Shown: positions 14,363-17,047 of the stretch, piece after piece
How the letters are laid out: every line of letters begins with the position of its first letter
Numbering within the stretch: the stretch's first letter is position 1
Origin: Thioploca sp.
GTDB lineage: Bacteria > Pseudomonadota > Gammaproteobacteria > Beggiatoales > Beggiatoaceae
Assembly: GCA_011371325.1 (NCBI GenBank)
Contig: DRQV01000011.1
Span: 1-17,047, forward strand
DNA length: 17,047 nt
Direction of reading: 5' to 3'
Made by a program: the position numbers and the translations under genes
The notes under the pieces: model-generated
The model's input: only the letters and a program-made list of their open reading frames with translations
Told to the model about the DNA's origin: nothing
Databases searched by the model: none

Positions 14363-15046
14363 TTAATTAACCACCTGATAAGTTTTAGCAATATTTTCAT
14401 AATGATCGTAATCACCAGTATTAATGTAATACATCCTAGAATCTCCAAATACATATTGTTGGCCCATTGTCACTGATGTAGTAATTATCACTTCAGTATT
14501 AGTTTCACCTGGCAAATAATAATCTAGTAAAGCATCAGTATCAGCAGCTAAAGTAAATGGGAATATAGCTAAACCAGGGTATTTCCAATTATCAATTGCA
14601 TTAGCAATCATCCATACACCACCGGCTAATGTGGTATAAATACCAGGAGGTGGATAAGTTAATCGTCGGTCTTTATGATGGATTACTTGCATATCATAAT
14701 TAACCACTAGAGTATCGCTATCGAATCCGGAATCATTAGTTAAAACTACCAAACTTTGTTGAACTAGTTTAGTATTAAGCAAATTATAAAAAGCTTTCCC
14801 AAAAGGAATTTCCTCTTGTGCATCAGATATTTTCACAAATACTGATGGTAAAGTATCAGCATTGGGAAAAGTAAGCTCCATAGTTTTTTTCAAACGATTA
14901 GCGACATCAGTTGCTAATACATCCCAGTGATGGGCGGCTTGCATTTTTTGTTGCCCAGTTACTGGATATGATTTAGCTACTGGTATAGGCCTATGAGAAC
15001 AACTGACTATTAAACCAAGTATTGTAATTAAAATATATACTTTCAT
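14363..15046 (-). CDS. Putative lipoprotein of unknown function, paired with FlgO-domain gene
   Basis: I chose the ATG at 15046-15044 (227 residues) over an upstream in-frame ATG at 15085 because it has AGGA six bases before it. It also places a proper lipoprotein signal (MKVYILITILGLIVSC, acceptor Cys16) at the N-terminus. The mature protein is about 210 residues. It has a helical segment near WDVLATDVANRLKKTM, a hydrophobic stretch TTLAGGVWMIANAI around residues 138-151 preceded by a proline-rich YPPPG turn, and beta-like C-terminal segments (TEVIITTSVTMGQQYVF). I do not recognise a family with certainty. It is the first gene of a two-gene unit with the FlgO-domain lipoprotein, so both probably act together in the cell envelope. 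A possible -10 element (TATAAT, minus strand, 15094-15089) lies about 45 bases upstream, without a clear -35. Confidence 0.75.
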   Translation of the reverse strand: MKVYILITILGLIVSCSHRPIPVAKSYPVTGQQKMQAAHHWDVLATDVANRLKKTMELTFPNADTLPSVFVKISDAQEEIPFGKAFYNLLNTKLVQQSLVVLTNDSGFDSDTLVVNYDMQVIHHKDRRLTYPPPGIYTTLAGGVWMIANAIDNWKYPGLAIFPFTLAADTDALLDYYLPGETNTEVIITTSVTMGQQYVFGDSRMYYINTGDYDHYENIAKTYQVVN

Positions 15047-15196
15047 AATAAATCCTGTTATTAATTGTGAATTGTTAATTAGCAAATTATTATATTGAAG
15101 GACTATCCAAAAAACTATATAATTTGTAATAACTAACAGTCAAATCTTAAAGTAATTTCTAAATTATAAAGTAAAGCAAAATAAATATCCAGACCA

Positions 15197-15295
15197 ATGT
15201 CTCATATTCATAATATTTATCATCTAAAAAATATCGGTTTAGCATTGTGGCAAGTTTTAGATTCGGACAGAATAGTAACTGAATTAATAATTTAA
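15197..15295 (+). pseudogene. PqqD-like domain fragment
   Basis: A 32-codon frame reads MSHIHNIYHLKN followed by IGLALWQVLDSDRIVTELI. The spacing Y-x-L-x-N-x-x-G-x-x-x-W-x-x-L-D-x-x-R-x-V-x-E-L matches the central part of PqqD-like proteins, small carriers that bind precursor peptides for radical-SAM maturases. The usual first ~30 residues and the last ~25 are missing, and no ribosome site precedes the ATG, so a broken gene is more likely than a functional microprotein. It ends 24 bases before the CHAT-ATPase gene. Confidence 0.4.
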
Positions 15296-15319
15296 GTATA
15301 ACACTAAGGATAATTTACC

Positions 15320-16558
15320 ATGGGAATATACCATCCTAATTTAGGATTTATCGCTAAACATCCAGATTATACTTTATATCAAAGTGTATATGCTGCTAAT
15401 AGTCCAATTCCAACTGGGCCATTAAAAATATTATTATTTACCATTCAGCAAACCAGTCAACGACAGATTCATTTAGATATTGATATAGAAACTCAACAAA
15501 TACGTTCAGCTCTCATACCCTTTATAAATACCGGCATGGTAATTTTTTATGCACCAATTGCTGGGGATTTTGATACTTTGGCTAAATTGCTATCCAAACA
15601 AATTTGGCATTTAGTAATAATCAGTGGGCATGGTTTACTAAAGAATGAGCAAACTTATTTAGTTTTTTATGATAAAGTTGGCAAAATTAAATTAGTTACC
15701 GGAAAAGATTTAGCTAAAATAGTTAATAGAGTGCGTTGTGTGGTTTTAGCAACTTGTAAATCTGGCCAATTAGTAAAAAATAATTTAATCGATCCTCTTA
15801 TTAAAATAGGAATTCCTAATATAATAGGGATGCGAGAAGCATTAACAGATCGAGCTGCTAAAATTTTTATTCAAGCTTTATGTATTAATTTAGCTCAACA
15901 AAAACCTGTAAATTTAGCAGTGCAAGCAGGTTGTTGTGCAATGACTAATTTATTATCTACTAATGAAACTTGGGATGCGATAGATGATGATATTGTGGAA
16001 CAATGGAGTTTACCAATATTATTTAGTAGTGAGCCAATATTAATCAATTGGAATTTTACACCACAAAAAACTAATTTAATCCCAAAAACTGGAATATTTA
16101 TTGGGCGTAAACAAGAGTTACAATTTTTAATTAAAAAATTACAAAATGGGAAAATACGACGCTTACTCATAAAAGGAATTGGTGGGATAGGCAAAACTGC
16201 TTTAGCTGAACAATTGGCTATAAATCTACTGCAAGATGGTTATCAAGTATTAACTAGTAACGTAAAAAAGTTAGCATCTAAGCAAATTATTATCTTAACT
16301 TCTCGTTATATTTCATTCCCAAATTTTTATATTTATAATTTACAACGACCTAATTTTTATGATTTTTCTCGTTATATTCATTATTTAGGGTTACCTTATG
16401 AATTTCCTCAAATTTTGAGAATTTATCAAATATTAGGTGGCAATTTCAAAGCAGTAAAATTATTACAAAATTTACCAATTTGTTTGGATGTAGAAGGATT
16501 AAATAAACAATTAACAATTGTCCAACGCTATTTACAAGCTGAATGTAGAAGCTGGTAA
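15320..16558 (+). CDS. CHAT caspase-like protease fused to STAND (NB-ARC-like) ATPase, internally deleted and frameshifted
   Basis: A CHAT domain (about residues 35-240) carries the catalytic dyad His104 in VIISGHG and Cys146 in VVLATCKSGQ; bacterial CHAT proteases act in regulated proteolysis and some defence systems. It is followed by an NTPase with an intact P-loop GIGGIGKT (286-293). Only about 35 residues separate the P-loop from the sensor-like IIILTSR (323-329), where about 90-110 are usual. The Walker B aspartates are absent, indicating an in-frame internal deletion. The C-terminal part (ILGGNFKAVKLL, 371-382) is typical of NB-ARC ends. The stop at 16556-16558 appears to follow a frameshift, because family-like coding continues in another frame to 16610. 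No sensor repeats (TPR or WD40) follow. AAGGA lies nine bases before the ATG. The protease may still fold, but ATP-driven control is probably lost. Confidence 0.8.
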   Translation: MGIYHPNLGFIAKHPDYTLYQSVYAANSPIPTGPLKILLFTIQQTSQRQIHLDIDIETQQIRSALIPFINTGMVIFYAPIAGDFDTLAKLLSKQIWHLVIISGHGLLKNEQTYLVFYDKVGKIKLVTGKDLAKIVNRVRCVVLATCKSGQLVKNNLIDPLIKIGIPNIIGMREALTDRAAKIFIQALCINLAQQKPVNLAVQAGCCAMTNLLSTNETWDAIDDDIVEQWSLPILFSSEPILINWNFTPQKTNLIPKTGIFIGRKQELQFLIKKLQNGKIRRLLIKGIGGIGKTALAEQLAINLLQDGYQVLTSNVKKLASKQIIILTSRYISFPNFYIYNLQRPNFYDFSRYIHYLGLPYEFPQILRIYQILGGNFKAVKLLQNLPICLDVEGLNKQLTIVQRYLQAECRSW

Positions 16559-16610
16559 AATGGAATTATATTTAGAATCTTTCCAAATTCGTCAATTAAA
16601 TAAACTATAA
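16542..16610 (+). pseudogene. Frameshifted C-terminal tail of the CHAT-ATPase gene
   Basis: The frame one base off from the upstream gene reads NVEAGKMELYLESF and then QIRQLNKL before TAA at 16608-16610. It continues naturally from YLQAE of the main frame, whereas the annotated end (CRSW) is short and unlike coding. A single-base insertion or deletion near 16541-16545 would join the two. Confidence 0.5.
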
Positions 16611-16635
16611 TTAATGTTAATAAATAATTAATGTT
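16607..16635. repeat. Short direct repeat between convergent genes
   Basis: ATAATTAATGTT occurs at 16607-16618 and again at 16624-16635, a 17-base period, in the AT-rich gap between the CHAT gene and the convergent receiver-domain gene. It may be a deletion or slippage footprint, or chance. Confidence 0.35.
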
Positions 16636-16654
16636 GAATTTAATTAAGCATTAA

Positions 16655-17047
16655 CTAACGATATAACCAAACTCGTAATAAAGAAATTAATTTGTCATTA
16701 TCAACTGGTTTAGATATATAATCATTGGCTCCAGCTTCAATACATTTAGCCCGATCATCTTTCATGGCTTTAGCGGTCAAAGCAATTATTGGTAATTTAC
16801 GATGATTAGGTTGTTTTCTAATTTGCCGCATAGTTTCATAACCATCCATACCCGGCATCATCACATCCATAATTACAATTGATACTTCAGGATGTTTTTC
16901 TAAAGCAACCAAAGCTTCTTGGCCATTTTTCGCAATTATCGCTTCCATATCTTTATCTTCTAACATAGCTACTAGAGAAAATATATTTCGCATATCATCG
17001 TCTACTATAAGTGCAGTTTTATATTTTAAAATAACTTCATCGTCATG
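16655..17047 (-). CDS. C-terminal receiver domain of a probable hybrid sensor kinase, 5' cut by window edge
   Basis: The minus-strand frame is open from the right edge and ends at 16655, giving 130 visible residues. A receiver domain begins with KTALIVDDDMRNIFSL (acidic Asp pocket), has the phospho-acceptor Asp in IVIMDVMMPGMDG, the conserved Thr in IALTAKA and the Lys in YISKPV. The protein ends shortly after the last helix (LLRVWLYR). The frame extends upstream of the internal Met at 16993 without a start, and the DDDMRNIF wording is typical of the last receiver in multi-domain hybrid histidine kinases. It is therefore probably the tail of such a protein rather than a stand-alone regulator. 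It converges on the CHAT gene. Confidence 0.85.
   Translation of the reverse strand, partial: HDDEVILKYKTALIVDDDMRNIFSLVAMLEDKDMEAIIAKNGQEALVALEKHPEVSIVIMDVMMPGMDGYETMRQIRKQPNHRKLPIIALTAKAMKDDRAKCIEAGANDYISKPVDNDKLISLLRVWLYR

Noticed and set aside
15895..16194. Minus-strand 99-codon frame
   Set aside because: It is antisense to the CHAT/P-loop region, whose catalytic motifs are clear on the plus strand.

Overview
The window comes from a low-GC gammaproteobacterium (about one third G+C by eye). The minC-minD-minE order, an AlgR/AlgZ-type two-component pair, a FlgO-domain lipoprotein and an E. coli-length NAD-dependent DNA ligase all point to Gammaproteobacteria. The CHAT caspase-like/STAND ATPase protein, the STAND-like ATPase joined to the min operon and a hybrid kinase with a C-terminal receiver fit the accessory style of large filamentous sulfur bacteria (Thiotrichales/Beggiatoaceae). 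That narrower placement is an inference.

Layout. The left edge (1-81, minus) holds the first 27 residues of a ParE/RelE-like toxin, joined abruptly to the 3' end of a minus-strand M16C (presequence-protease-like) zinc peptidase gene, which loses about its last 90 residues. A 495-base gap (2705-3199) holds a decayed Fis-type helix-turn-helix coding remnant that runs into the start of ligA (3200-5191). A good sigma70-type promoter with an adjacent dyad precedes a plus-strand run: an AlgR-like LytTR response regulator, lgt, tex, a TerD-like protein and an AlgZ-like histidine kinase (5387-11052). The regulator and its likely kinase partner therefore flank three unrelated genes. The lgt-tex and tex-terD gaps both carry strong small inverted repeats.

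The next group runs on the minus strand (read from 13623 down to 11081): a small AAA/STAND-like ATPase with a degenerate P-loop, overlapping minC, then minD and minE. This is a division-site placement operon with an extra NTPase at its head, driven by an extended -10 promoter. Upstream lies a second minus-strand pair (15046 to 13815) of two small lipoproteins, the second a FlgO-domain protein.

The right part looks like decaying accessory DNA. It holds a short PqqD-like fragment (15197-15295), a CHAT protease-STAND ATPase gene (15320-16558) that lacks the expected Walker B segment and has a frameshifted C-terminus, and finally the C-terminal receiver domain of a probable hybrid histidine kinase, cut by the right edge. 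No tRNA, rRNA, CRISPR array, transposase or classical U-tract terminator was recognised.

The core genes (ligA, lgt, tex, minCDE) look intact. The points most worth attention are the min-linked ATPase, the split AlgR/AlgZ cluster, the damaged CHAT-STAND gene and the chimeric left boundary.
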